64,000 bases of DNA from UBA1573 sp034005165. GTDB taxonomy: Bacteria; Pseudomonadota; Alphaproteobacteria; Micavibrionales; Micavibrionaceae. This document shows, piece by piece, positions 17,771 to 27,459 of the stretch. Under the pieces are notes generated by a model. That model was not told the DNA's origin. It did no database searches and was given only the letters and a program-made list of their open reading frames with translations. The stretch lies in contig JAVEVE010000001.1 of assembly GCA_034005165.1 (NCBI GenBank), forward strand, positions 62,001 through 126,000. The letters are read 5' to 3'. The position numbers were made by a program, and so were the translations under genes. Position 1 is the first letter of the stretch. Each line of letters starts with the position of its first letter.

Positions 17771-18715
17771 ATGAAAAAGACTATTCTGGCTTTAGGAACC
17801 ATGTTGCCCTCTGAAATGGCAGAATTGGAAGCCAAATATAATTTGATCCGCCTGTGGAAAGAGGCCGATCCCGAGGCCACTTTGCAATCAGTAAAGCAGG
17901 ATGTTGTGGCGATTGTATCCGCTTTTAACGGCATGCAGGTAACGCGTTCCATTATAGAGGCACTGCCAAATCTGGAGCTAATTGCCCAATACGGGGCAGG
18001 AGTAAACAATATAGACGTTGCTGCTGCCAAGGATCGCCATATTGCCGTCACAAGTACGCCTGAAACCCCGATGAATGATACGGCAGACACGGCGCTAGGG
18101 CTGATCATCAATACATTGCGCCGCTTTGTAGAGGCTGATGTTTTCTTGAGGATAGGGAAGTGGAATACAGGTAGTTTTCCGCTGGCAACATCACTCACAG
18201 GTAAAAAAGTCGGCATAATAGGCATGGGGCGCATTGGGCAGGCTATAGCCAGGCGATGTGAGGCTTTTGAAATGGAAGTATCGTACTTTGGCCCGCGTAA
18301 AAAGACGGATTTACCCCACACTTATTATTCTTCTGTTGTAGATTTGGCGGCAAATGTTGATGTTTTGGTATGTTCTTGTGTTGGAGGTGCTGAAACCCAC
18401 CATATTGTGAATGGTCAGGTTCTTAGGGCATTGGGGGGCAAAGGGATTCTGGTTAACGTAGCGCGTGGATCTGTGGTTAATACAGATGATTTGCTGGTTG
18501 CTTTATCCAACAAGGAAATAGCAGGCGCAGGTCTTGATGTTTATGAAAATGAACCTTCTGTGCCTGAATCTCTAATTTCTATGGACAATGTCGTGCTTCT
18601 ACCCCATATAGGCGGTCATACCCATGAAACAAAAACAGGTATGGGGCAATTGGTCATCGCCAATATCGAGGCGCATTTTAATGGCCAGCCGCTCCTGACC
18701 CCATTCGCTGCGTGA
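17771..18715 (+). CDS. D-2-hydroxyacid dehydrogenase (NAD-dependent type)
   Basis: Reduces 2-keto acids or oxidises D-2-hydroxy acids, for example glyoxylate/hydroxypyruvate. The Rossmann motif is VGIIGMGRIGQAIARR. The catalytic Arg (NVARGSVV), Glu (DVYENEPSVP) and His (LLPHIGGHT) are all present. The length, 314 residues, is typical. The substrate is not fixed by the sequence. The next gene overlaps its stop codon by four bases (GTGA), which suggests translational coupling. Confidence 0.88.
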   Translation: MKKTILALGTMLPSEMAELEAKYNLIRLWKEADPEATLQSVKQDVVAIVSAFNGMQVTRSIIEALPNLELIAQYGAGVNNIDVAAAKDRHIAVTSTPETPMNDTADTALGLIINTLRRFVEADVFLRIGKWNTGSFPLATSLTGKKVGIIGMGRIGQAIARRCEAFEMEVSYFGPRKKTDLPHTYYSSVVDLAANVDVLVCSCVGGAETHHIVNGQVLRALGGKGILVNVARGSVVNTDDLLVALSNKEIAGAGLDVYENEPSVPESLISMDNVVLLPHIGGHTHETKTGMGQLVIANIEAHFNGQPLLTPFAA

Positions 18716-19200
18716 GGCGCATATTGAAAAATATACTTATATTTCTGCTGGTTATAACATTTTCCTCAACCGCTTTCTCAAAGTGCTATTCTATGAAAGA
18801 GGCGGAAGCTGAGCAAGGTATACGTATACACTCCGAGCTAATGGTCATTGGTCTCAATTGCCAGCATTTGACGCCAAAAGGGCAAACCAATCTCTACACC
18901 CAGTACCAAAACTTTACAAAGAAGAATGCCCATCTCTTTTCCGGCTACGAAAAAACTCTGCTGAGTTTTTATAGGGCAGAGGGGGTGAGTAACCCTGAAA
19001 AGCATCTTCATGAAGTGCGGACAGACTTTGCTAACAAGATATCGAAAGATGTAGCTGTCATGCGCCCTGACGCATTTTGCACAGCTTACGCACCTCGCAT
19101 TTCAAAGGCCAACCAAATGGATACAGCAAAAATAAAGAAATGGGCAGCTACAATATTCCCAGGGCATCCTGTATCCCATGCAATCTGTGCAAAAAACTAA
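18712..19200 (+). CDS. Secreted four-cysteine protein of unknown function
   Basis: I do not recognise a family. The 162 residues begin with a clear signal peptide (positively charged RRILK, then a hydrophobic ILIFLLVITF core, likely cut near AFS/K at about residue 23). The mature part is hydrophilic, mostly helical in character, and has four cysteines (25, 50, 123, 159) that could make two disulfides in the periplasm. The start is a GTG overlapping the TGA of the dehydrogenase gene. The coupling shows co-expression, but why a cytoplasmic dehydrogenase should be paired with this protein is unclear. Confidence 0.7.
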   Translation: MRRILKNILIFLLVITFSSTAFSKCYSMKEAEAEQGIRIHSELMVIGLNCQHLTPKGQTNLYTQYQNFTKKNAHLFSGYEKTLLSFYRAEGVSNPEKHLHEVRTDFANKISKDVAVMRPDAFCTAYAPRISKANQMDTAKIKKWAATIFPGHPVSHAICAKN

Positions 19201-19280
19201 ACCCTTCCTTTTGTCTCCCGATAAAATCCGTTAGGTTTGCCGAAAGGTATAGCTAAAAATGCAAGGGGAGACTTATATTT

Positions 19281-20735
19281 ATGACTGACACAACCGTGGA
19301 TCAGGGGCTGACAGAGATTCTGTCGGACGTTTCAAATGCTATCCAGTCCGTAGTTTTTTGGGGACCGGAAATCGCCGAAGTCAAATTTCCATTGCTTGTG
19401 GTCTGGCTGGCACTGGGTGCAATATTCTTCAGCTTCTATCTAGGGTTTCCGAACGTCAGATATTTTGGACATGCCATGCGCTGTCTGGGAAATAAATATG
19501 ACGAGCCTGATGCCAAAGGCCAGACATCCAATTTTGAGTCTCTGTCTGCATGCTTGTCAGCGACCATTGGGCTAGGGAATATTGCAGGAGTTGCCGTGGC
19601 AATTTCGTTGGGAGGTCCGGGGGCTGCCCTCTGGATGATGCTCTTGGGAGTTCTTGGGATGGGCTCAAAATTTGCTGAAGTTGCAATGGGGCATAAATAT
19701 CGAAAATTTCCTGATGAAATGCGACCTGATGAAGTCTCTGGCGGGCCTATGTATTACCTAAGAGAGGCTTTTTCCAGACATAAATTACCGATGCTTGGGA
19801 AGGTCATTGCCGCAATTTTTGCCGTCACGGTAATTGGTGGTGCAATAGGTGGCGGAAATATGTTTCAGTCAAATCAGCTTTTTGAGCAGGCTTTACGGGC
19901 AACAGGCGGGGATGCAAGTTTCTTTGCAGGAAAAGGCTGGCTGTTTGGCCTTATTCTGGCAGTGATTACAGGAACCGTCATTCTGGGAGGCTTGAAATCC
20001 ATTGCCTCTGTGGCATCCAGACTGACACCGATTATGGCGATTCTCTATACAATCTGTGGTCTTGTTGTGATTGGAGTAAATTTTGAAAATATTCCAGCTG
20101 CAGTTTCGACCATATTCTCAGCGTCATTTACATCAGAAGCTGGGTTTGGGGGACTGATAGGTGCCATTATCGCGGGTGTAAAGCGTGCTGCATTCTCGAA
20201 TGAGGCAGGCCTAGGGACTGCCGCAATTATTCAGGCATCCGCCAGAACTAATTTTCATGTTCGTCAAGGGCTTGTCGGAGGGCTAGGGCCGTTTTTTGAT
20301 ACAGTTGTGGTATGTACCATTACGGCTTTAGTAATCGTTGTCTCCGGTGTCTATCAGCCGGGGCAGGAGGTCAGCGGTATTGACTTGACATCACGTGCTT
20401 TTGAAACTGTTATTCCTTGGTTTGAATATGCGTTACTGGTTTGTGTGGCCCTGTTCGCGTTCTCGACCATCATTGTTTATGCCTATTACGGCGAAAAGGC
20501 AGCGGGGTATCTCTTCGGAGACAAGTTATCTGTTGTTATGACATACCGTGTTTTATATCTGGCGTTTGTGGTGCTTGGTGCTTCTGCGAGCCTGAGTGTT
20601 GTGATTGACTTATCAGATGCATTGTTCCTTTCAATGGCAGTTCCAAACTTGATAGGACTCTATCTTTTAGCTCCTGAAATCAAGAAGGATTTAAAAGAGT
20701 ACCTTGCTATGATGAGCGAGAGAAACGACTTATAG
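19281..20735 (+). CDS. Alanine/glycine:cation symporter (AGCS family)
   Basis: Inner-membrane sodium- or proton-coupled amino acid importer. The 484 residues have about ten or eleven hydrophobic segments. The AGCS signatures are present: the glycine-rich SATIGLGNIAGVAVAISLGG stretch after SLSACL, then SGGPMYYLREAF, and KRAAFSNEAGLGTAAII in the middle. A short gap with a GGGGAG-type ribosome binding site precedes the ATG. There is no obvious partner gene. Confidence 0.92.
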   Translation: MTDTTVDQGLTEILSDVSNAIQSVVFWGPEIAEVKFPLLVVWLALGAIFFSFYLGFPNVRYFGHAMRCLGNKYDEPDAKGQTSNFESLSACLSATIGLGNIAGVAVAISLGGPGAALWMMLLGVLGMGSKFAEVAMGHKYRKFPDEMRPDEVSGGPMYYLREAFSRHKLPMLGKVIAAIFAVTVIGGAIGGGNMFQSNQLFEQALRATGGDASFFAGKGWLFGLILAVITGTVILGGLKSIASVASRLTPIMAILYTICGLVVIGVNFENIPAAVSTIFSASFTSEAGFGGLIGAIIAGVKRAAFSNEAGLGTAAIIQASARTNFHVRQGLVGGLGPFFDTVVVCTITALVIVVSGVYQPGQEVSGIDLTSRAFETVIPWFEYALLVCVALFAFSTIIVYAYYGEKAAGYLFGDKLSVVMTYRVLYLAFVVLGASASLSVVIDLSDALFLSMAVPNLIGLYLLAPEIKKDLKEYLAMMSERNDL

Positions 20736-20871
20736 AAAATAACATAAAAGTCTTTCGAATTTCCTCTGAATAAAAGTGAATAACTTGAGTTAGGCGCTTG
20801 AGTTCAAATGAAAAACGTGCCAGCGTAAATCAATTCCAAACACAAATTGATGAACACGGAGCGCGTTGCTC

Positions 20872-23800
20872 ATGACTCTTATTGCAAAGAAAGAACAGGA
20901 TCTTTCTGTTCAGGGGATATCTGTACCTGAAACAGACTTATCTGCACAATCTCCCATAGTTGGAAGTCATATCTATGCGGGGTCACAGCCTGTTCTGAAG
21001 AACTGGAAAATTTCTGCGCGTCACGCCGATCAGGATGATTTGCCTACTGTACAAACAGAGCCTGATGCCGAAGCTGATGCACAATTGGAAGAACCTCAAG
21101 CATTGACTGGTGGTGATGAGCCAACAGGCGGCGCCCCGACCCTTAGAAGCCTGACAGATAGAAATATCCGGACATCTGGCCCATCTGCTCCGTATTGGTT
21201 GCAGATTTCCCAAGCAGTTGCAGTTTTTCTGACAGTGTCATGGATTACCTATGCAGGAATCTACATTCTCTCAATACCGGGTAGTATAAAATCTATTACG
21301 ACATCGCCATTGGCAATGGGGCTAGTGCTCGCTTGTGTTATGACTCCTGTTGCAATGCTTTGGCTATGTATTTCTGCATGGCAACGCCGCAGTGACGCGC
21401 ATATCTACGCTCAGGCCTTGAAACAGGAATTGCGTGATATGCTGTTTCCGAGTGAAGAGCAATCCCGCCTCATTAGTGATGATATTCATTTGCTGATGAA
21501 ACAAGCCTCCGAAATGTCTGCAAGTTCACGTGCGGCTGTAAAAGCCATACAGCGTGCCCGCGCGGGTTTAAGAACGGAAATCCGTGATTTTTCCGGCGTA
21601 ACTCAAAAAGCGGAATTCCATATTGATCGCTTGGCCGATAGTCTTGGAAAACGCGCCGAAGAGCTCTTGAGCATGACAGAGACAATTGAAGCTCAGGCAG
21701 ATTTGATAACACAAAAATCCCAACGCGGCTTGCAAAGCTGGGAAAATGTTTCTGCTGAAATTTCTGAACTGGGTGAAGAGATTGATGATCTGTTTAACAA
21801 AGGCTCTGCGAAAATTATAAGCGCAAGCGAAGCGGCGGGCGATAAAGTAGCCAACATTGAAACCGGTCTGGCAAATGCCGCAGAAAAATTCTCTGTGCGT
21901 ATTGGCGAAGTAGCCGTCCAGATCGAAAATACACAAGGAAAAATCGAAGACGATACAACGCGCCTTGGGGAAATGGCTATAACAATTGCGTCCGGGGCAG
22001 AGCGTTTGGGAGAAACACTCAAAGGTGCTGAGAGAATATCTGAGTCTGTTCAGGGTGTTATGGGAGTGATGTCCGGAAGTCTGGATAAAGTTGAAGAGAC
22101 TTCAAGAAAACTGTTTGAGCGTACTGATGAGATTGAACATAAGCTTTCTGAAAAAGCGCAAAATCTGGAAAAATCTGCAGACAAACTTTTGGCAAGCACG
22201 AATGAGATTCAGCAAGTTGGAGATCAGGCAACACACAAACTGAGTGAAGCACTCAGTTTGGCTTTGTCAGGAGCAGAGAACATTACATCTGCTGTTCGCC
22301 GCTCTAAAGAATTGATGGACAAGGCGATTTCAGAAGCCTCAGGACAGATCGAAAACTCTTCACGTTTGGCAGAAGACAGAATGGACAGCATCATGAGTTC
22401 TGCCCGAGAAAACCGTGATGGAATCGCCAACATTCTCTCCGATATTGAAATTAAAAATTCCAAACTGAATGATGTAACAAATAGGCTCGGAAACGAACGG
22501 ATAAAAACTCTTGAAATGATGAGCTTGGCTGCCGAGGCGTTGGAAAAGTCAGCAGAGATGGTTGTCTCCAGAGCACAAGAGCCTGTTGATCTGATTGCAA
22601 GCTCTATAGCGCGATTGTCAGAGCAAACGGATGATCTGGATAGCCGCCTATCGGTTCGCATTGTGGAGCTTGAGCAAAGCCAGAGCAAAATGCGCGGTGC
22701 GGTTGAAGATGTGTCTACCATGATGAAAATATCGTTGCAGGACACCTCTGTTGTAACAGGCCAGATACTGGCTCACTCCAAACAAATCAACGAGCAGCTT
22801 GGGGAGCAAAAGCGCGGCCTGAGTGATCTTGTCGATGAACTGGAGCGGCGTTCTGGCGAAATTGCTCAGTTCCTTGAGATGCAAAGTCAGACATTATCGG
22901 ACACGCTAAATATTTCCGAGGGGCAGATTAGCCTTTTGGGGCAGGCTTTATGTGATAAGAGTGAAGAGCTGTTCACTAAGGTTTCCGATGCGACAGACGG
23001 ACTGTCTGAAATGGAGAATAAGATTTCGTCAGCGCTGGAATTAATTGCTGCGAAAACAAACGAAACAAGCGAATCTATTCATGGGAATGTTGAGAAGCTG
23101 ACAATATTGTCAGAGCAGGCAACACCGGATTGTACGCGGATGATTGCGGCTGCCGAAGCTCTTGAGGCAAAATATGCGAAGCTACGTGAAAGCTATGTAG
23201 AATCTACGGGGACAGTTACTGAATGTCTGGAAGAAATCGGCGCACAACTTGATGATCGTATGGAAAAACTTCGTTTGGGCGTTGTTGATGGCTCGCAGTC
23301 GATGCTTTCCATGTCGGAAAATATTGGGACTGCCTTGATTGATATTCGTCAGGCTTCCGAGGATGCTTCCGAGTCTCTGGCGCGTGTGCAGACCGGTGTA
23401 ACGGGACGTATTGATGACCTCCAGTTGGTAACCGATCAAGTCCGCTCCAAGGTGGAAGTCTTGCAGAAAAATCTGGATGGCTACATTCAGGATATCTCGC
23501 AGGTCGTAGGTCGTGCCACTGGCGACCTGCATGAGGCAACAGAACTCTTCGGCCAATCTACAGAAAATCTCGATCATAAAGTTGATGCAGTCACGCGTAA
23601 ACTTGCCGAAGGTGCACGTATGTACATAGAAGAGGGGCAGCGTATGTCGTTGATCGGCGAACAAGCTACTCACAAAGCAACTCGTATAGTAGCGTCTTTA
23701 CGCGATGAAACAACAGATCTGGTGGAAGCCGTTCATAATTCTTTGGTAGGCTTACAGAAAGCAGGGGAAAGCCTGTCTGTAAGAACAAGAGAAATCGACA

Positions 23801-24543
23801 CTTATATGCAGTCATCTCTTAGAAGTGCTGAAAATTATGGTGAGGAGCTACGTCAGCAAGCGTCACAGATTGCAAATTCTTCGATGGAAGTGGTCGATCA
23901 AATTGCAGATGCAACCTCGCGCCTCAGCGCACGTGTCAATGAAGTGCGTGTTGCAGGAAACTCCGTTTCCGAAAGCATCGAGCTTTCACGGCAAAAACTT
24001 TCTGATGAATCTGCCCGCATGACAACTGTAACCCGTAAGGCCATTGAGGCTGCGGACGAGGCGACAACAGTCTTCTCACGCAACTCTGCCCAATTATTCC
24101 GTTCGGTTCAGGAAATAGCCGAACAGGCCAGAAAGCTCAAAGACACGCAAGTCCGTTCCGAGCGGGAGGCATTCTTGTCTGCTTCTAAATTTGTCATCGA
24201 AAGCCTGTATTCTTTGGCAGTAGATGTATCCCGTCATTTGGAGGATGATATAGATACGCGCGTATTGCGTGCTTATCAAAGAGGTGATGTCGCAGCCTTT
24301 ACCCGTCACTTGGTAGAAGCTGCCCACAAAATCCCTATAGACAGGAGTCAAAGGAAATTCATCGAGGATAGTGAGTTTCGTACCTATACTCTGCGCTTCA
24401 TTCGTCAGTATGAAGAAGTTGTGGAGCAAGCTCAGAACAATGACTATGGCGAATTATTGGCATCCTTGTTCAACACGTCCGATGTGGGGAAACTCTACAA
24501 GATTTTGTGCGATATAGCGGGGCGTACGCCCAAGGCAATGTAG
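20872..24543 (+). CDS. Giant membrane-anchored coiled-coil protein, possible polarity factor
   Basis: A 1223-residue protein. Residues 1-105 are polar and acidic, two hydrophobic helices follow (about 109-134 and 146-170), then about 900 residues of Ala/Ser/Glu-rich heptad-like helix, and finally a compact conserved-looking domain (about 1090-1223) with VDVSRHLEDDIDTRVLRAY and LFNTSDVGKLYKILCDIAG. The layout, two N-terminal membrane helices and a long coiled coil, resembles Caulobacter TipN and similar alphaproteobacterial polar proteins; that is inference from architecture. The ATG at 20872 is preferred over the TTG at 20866. No methyl-accepting signalling tip was recognised. It is transcribed alone or with the downstream HAD gene (100 bases away). 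Confidence 0.75.
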   Translation: MTLIAKKEQDLSVQGISVPETDLSAQSPIVGSHIYAGSQPVLKNWKISARHADQDDLPTVQTEPDAEADAQLEEPQALTGGDEPTGGAPTLRSLTDRNIRTSGPSAPYWLQISQAVAVFLTVSWITYAGIYILSIPGSIKSITTSPLAMGLVLACVMTPVAMLWLCISAWQRRSDAHIYAQALKQELRDMLFPSEEQSRLISDDIHLLMKQASEMSASSRAAVKAIQRARAGLRTEIRDFSGVTQKAEFHIDRLADSLGKRAEELLSMTETIEAQADLITQKSQRGLQSWENVSAEISELGEEIDDLFNKGSAKIISASEAAGDKVANIETGLANAAEKFSVRIGEVAVQIENTQGKIEDDTTRLGEMAITIASGAERLGETLKGAERISESVQGVMGVMSGSLDKVEETSRKLFERTDEIEHKLSEKAQNLEKSADKLLASTNEIQQVGDQATHKLSEALSLALSGAENITSAVRRSKELMDKAISEASGQIENSSRLAEDRMDSIMSSARENRDGIANILSDIEIKNSKLNDVTNRLGNERIKTLEMMSLAAEALEKSAEMVVSRAQEPVDLIASSIARLSEQTDDLDSRLSVRIVELEQSQSKMRGAVEDVSTMMKISLQDTSVVTGQILAHSKQINEQLGEQKRGLSDLVDELERRSGEIAQFLEMQSQTLSDTLNISEGQISLLGQALCDKSEELFTKVSDATDGLSEMENKISSALELIAAKTNETSESIHGNVEKLTILSEQATPDCTRMIAAAEALEAKYAKLRESYVESTGTVTECLEEIGAQLDDRMEKLRLGVVDGSQSMLSMSENIGTALIDIRQASEDASESLARVQTGVTGRIDDLQLVTDQVRSKVEVLQKNLDGYIQDISQVVGRATGDLHEATELFGQSTENLDHKVDAVTRKLAEGARMYIEEGQRMSLIGEQATHKATRIVASLRDETTDLVEAVHNSLVGLQKAGESLSVRTREIDTYMQSSLRSAENYGEELRQQASQIANSSMEVVDQIADATSRLSARVNEVRVAGNSVSESIELSRQKLSDESARMTTVTRKAIEAADEATTVFSRNSAQLFRSVQEIAEQARKLKDTQVRSEREAFLSASKFVIESLYSLAVDVSRHLEDDIDTRVLRAYQRGDVAAFTRHLVEAAHKIPIDRSQRKFIEDSEFRTYTLRFIRQYEEVVEQAQNNDYGELLASLFNTSDVGKLYKILCDIAGRTPKAM

Positions 24544-24643
24544 GCGTCGGTTTTTTGCCTGCATTGAATTAGACATAAATAATAAAATGTTTATGTCTGC
24601 TAACCTTCCGTTTAGAATTGCGCTCTAAACTGAAAAGAGTTCG

Positions 24644-25594
24644 ATGCTAAAAATAGGACCGGAAAGTATGGCGAATACAAAATTCTGTCAAGGAATCTCA
24701 GATATTTCAGATAGTTACACAGGTTTCATCATAGACACCTGGGGAGTTCTTCACGACTCGGAAAAGGTCTTTGATGGCGCAATCGAGTGTTTGAAGGAAT
24801 TAAAAAGCCGTAAGAAATTTGTACTCCTGATGTCAAATTCGGAACTGCGATCCGTCCAAATGGCAAAAAATCTCGAAAAGATGGGACTGCCTGAAGGAAT
24901 GTACAGTGAAATCCTGACAGCTGGCGAAATGCTCTATCATGGGATTAACCAGCAAAAGGATGCTGTTTTTAGTGGTCTGGGAAAGACGTGCTACCTGATT
25001 GGTGGAGAACGAACCAGAACATTTCTTGAACAAACAGACACAGAATTGGTAAAAAATCTTGATGACGCAAGCTATCTGATGGTTTCAGGCTGGGATAATC
25101 TTGAAGGGGAAGTTGCTGATTATGAGGATAAACTGCGCGAATCCATTCGTCGCCGTATGAAGATTATTTGTATAAATCCCGACAGCCGCGCCTTACTTGG
25201 AACAAACTACAAAACAAAAACTATACAGATCAGCCGTCGCATTCAGGAGTTAGGCGGTGTTGTCCAGATGATCGGAAAACCATATAAACCGATGTTCCAC
25301 CATGCCATTCATATCCTGCACCGGAACGATATCTACCCGGGACAAACGGTAATGATTGGAGATACAATGGCGCACGATATAACAGGTGCAAGTTTGGTAA
25401 ATATGGACACATGTCTGGTCAGGAGCGGCATGCATGCTCCGGTTTTCAAAAATGCAACGACTCCGGCAGACGTCAACAAAGTGCTGATGATGTTGGTAAA
25501 CCAGTATAACAATATTCGTCCGACCTATCTTGTCGATCGCTTGAAATGGGGAAAGGCTTTGCCTGACCGCAAGCACAAGAAACGTGCCGGATAG
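24644..25594 (+). CDS. HAD superfamily subfamily IIA hydrolase, TIGR01459 type
   Basis: A 316-residue cytoplasmic phosphatase-like protein. Motif I is FIIDTWGVLHD: the nucleophile Asp31 is present, but the second Asp of the DxD motif is Trp33, which is characteristic of TIGR01459 members. Motif III/IV near the C-terminus is MIGDTMAHDITGA. The family is common in alphaproteobacteria and its substrate is unknown. An AAGAG sequence sits before the ATG at 24644; an ATG at residue 9 is an alternative. Confidence 0.88.
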   Translation: MLKIGPESMANTKFCQGISDISDSYTGFIIDTWGVLHDSEKVFDGAIECLKELKSRKKFVLLMSNSELRSVQMAKNLEKMGLPEGMYSEILTAGEMLYHGINQQKDAVFSGLGKTCYLIGGERTRTFLEQTDTELVKNLDDASYLMVSGWDNLEGEVADYEDKLRESIRRRMKIICINPDSRALLGTNYKTKTIQISRRIQELGGVVQMIGKPYKPMFHHAIHILHRNDIYPGQTVMIGDTMAHDITGASLVNMDTCLVRSGMHAPVFKNATTPADVNKVLMMLVNQYNNIRPTYLVDRLKWGKALPDRKHKKRAG

Positions 25595-25673
25595 CTACTC
25601 GAATAAAAGCTAAACGCTTGCTTTTCCAATAATTTCCGAATATTTTGCAACCGTGGAAACGGATCAAAAAGAC

Positions 25674-27458
25674 ATGCCTTCAACTAAGCCATCCCCGAAT
25701 ACGACTTGGGGGTTGTTAAAGCCGCTTGTCAAAACCTATCTGGCTCCGTACAGCGGACAGCTAACTGTTGCCATGTTGTTCATGATTATTGCGGCAGCAG
25801 CCACAGCGTCATTTGCAAAGTTGCTTCAGCCTGTGTTGGACAAAGCCATGATTGGTGTCCAGAATGACCCTCAATCCATTCATGTTATTGTGCCGTTGGG
25901 TGCAATGATTTTTGCTTCTTTTGTCGTGCGCGGCATAGCAACTTATATCCATACCATCAAAATGAACAAGATTTCCCAATCTATTGTGGCGGATATCCAA
26001 CGGAATGTTTTCTCGCATTTTATGAACTTGGATCTCAAATTCTTTCACAAATATCCGAGCGGACAATTGGTGGCACGTGTGACAAGTGATGTTAATGTCA
26101 TGAGGACAGCAGTTTCAGACTCGTTAACAGGGATAGGCAGTAACTTGCTCACACTGGTTTTTCTTGTGGTAGTCATGTTTATGCAGGACTGGAGACTATC
26201 CTTGATAACATTTACTGTCTTCCCGTTTGCATCAGGGCTGGTCGCATATCTTGGTAGACGCCTAAGAAAAGTATCGAAATCCATTCAGGGTGAAACCGCA
26301 AATTTGATGGGTGTATTAACTCAGATATTTCAGGGCATACGTCAGGTTCAGGCCTACGGTATGGAAAACCATGAAAGGAAACGTGCTGGCGAAGCCGTAA
26401 TGACTGTCAGAAATCTGAACATTAAGGCGGCAAGAATTAGCAACTTGTCAACGCCGATCAACGAAGTTCTGGTCGGGGCTGTTGTCTTCGGCATCATCAT
26501 TTATGGTGGGTACAGAATATCGGAAGGTCATCTCACTCCGGGCGGGCTCATGTCCTTTATCGCAGCATTTGGTCTTGCTTATGAGCCTATGAAAAAGTTG
26601 GCTAAACTGAATAATGCACTGCAATTAGGATTGGGTGCTGCCGAACGTGTAAATGAAATGATGGCGCAGACATCCTCTATTCAAGTGAAGCCTGAAGCAA
26701 AAGATCTCGTAGTCAAAATTCCGAACATCACATTTGATAATGTTGTATTCAAATATAATCCCGAAGAAGAAACGCAGGCCTTGAATAATGTATCGTTCGA
26801 AGTTGAGGCCGGAAAAGTTACCGCTCTGGTTGGAGCTTCGGGAAGTGGAAAAACAACAATTCTATCTTTGGTATTGAGGTTCTATGATCCGATAAGAGGA
26901 CACATTAGAGTGGACGGGACTGATTTGCGGGATGTCAGTCTGAAATCCTTGCGTGAGCAAATGGCCCTTGTTTCTCAGGATGTCACAATTTTTGATGATA
27001 CGATCCTTGGGAATATTGCTTATGGATTGCAAAATGCAACAGAAGATCAAATTATCGAAGCTGCAAAAGCGGCAGCGGCAGATGAGTTTATTCGCGCACT
27101 TCCTGAAGGCTATCAAACGCAAGTTGGAGAAAATGGTGTAAGGCTCTCGGGTGGGCAGCGGCAGCGCCTGTCATTGGCCCGGGCGATTTTGCGCAATGCC
27201 CCAATCCTCTTGCTCGATGAGGCAACTTCTGCATTGGATAATGAATCCGAGCGCCTCATCCAGAAGACACTTGAACAGCTACAAAAAGACAGGACAACAC
27301 TTGTTATTGCCCACCGTCTTTCAACAATTCAACATGCCGATAAAATTATCGTAATGGATAAGGGAAGGGTAGTTGAAAGTGGGACGCACACAGAACTTCT
27401 TCCAAAAGGAGGAGTATACACCAGAATGCACAATTCAGCGATTGTGGATGCGTCGTAA
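25674..27458 (+). CDS. ABC exporter, fused permease and ATPase (MsbA-like)
   Basis: Half-transporter that works as a homodimer in the inner membrane, probably flipping a lipid or lipid-linked substrate. The permease domain covers about residues 20-310 with six hydrophobic helices. The ATPase domain has Walker A LVGASGSGKTTIL, signature LSGGQRQRLSLAR, Walker B ILLLDEATSAL and the switch His in VIAHRLS. The frame opens at a GTG (25653), but the ATG at 25674 is the more likely start. Only one base separates its stop from the next gene. Assignment to MsbA itself is not certain. Confidence 0.88.
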   Translation: MPSTKPSPNTTWGLLKPLVKTYLAPYSGQLTVAMLFMIIAAAATASFAKLLQPVLDKAMIGVQNDPQSIHVIVPLGAMIFASFVVRGIATYIHTIKMNKISQSIVADIQRNVFSHFMNLDLKFFHKYPSGQLVARVTSDVNVMRTAVSDSLTGIGSNLLTLVFLVVVMFMQDWRLSLITFTVFPFASGLVAYLGRRLRKVSKSIQGETANLMGVLTQIFQGIRQVQAYGMENHERKRAGEAVMTVRNLNIKAARISNLSTPINEVLVGAVVFGIIIYGGYRISEGHLTPGGLMSFIAAFGLAYEPMKKLAKLNNALQLGLGAAERVNEMMAQTSSIQVKPEAKDLVVKIPNITFDNVVFKYNPEEETQALNNVSFEVEAGKVTALVGASGSGKTTILSLVLRFYDPIRGHIRVDGTDLRDVSLKSLREQMALVSQDVTIFDDTILGNIAYGLQNATEDQIIEAAKAAAADEFIRALPEGYQTQVGENGVRLSGGQRQRLSLARAILRNAPILLLDEATSALDNESERLIQKTLEQLQKDRTTLVIAHRLSTIQHADKIIVMDKGRVVESGTHTELLPKGGVYTRMHNSAIVDAS

Positions 27459-27459
27459 C

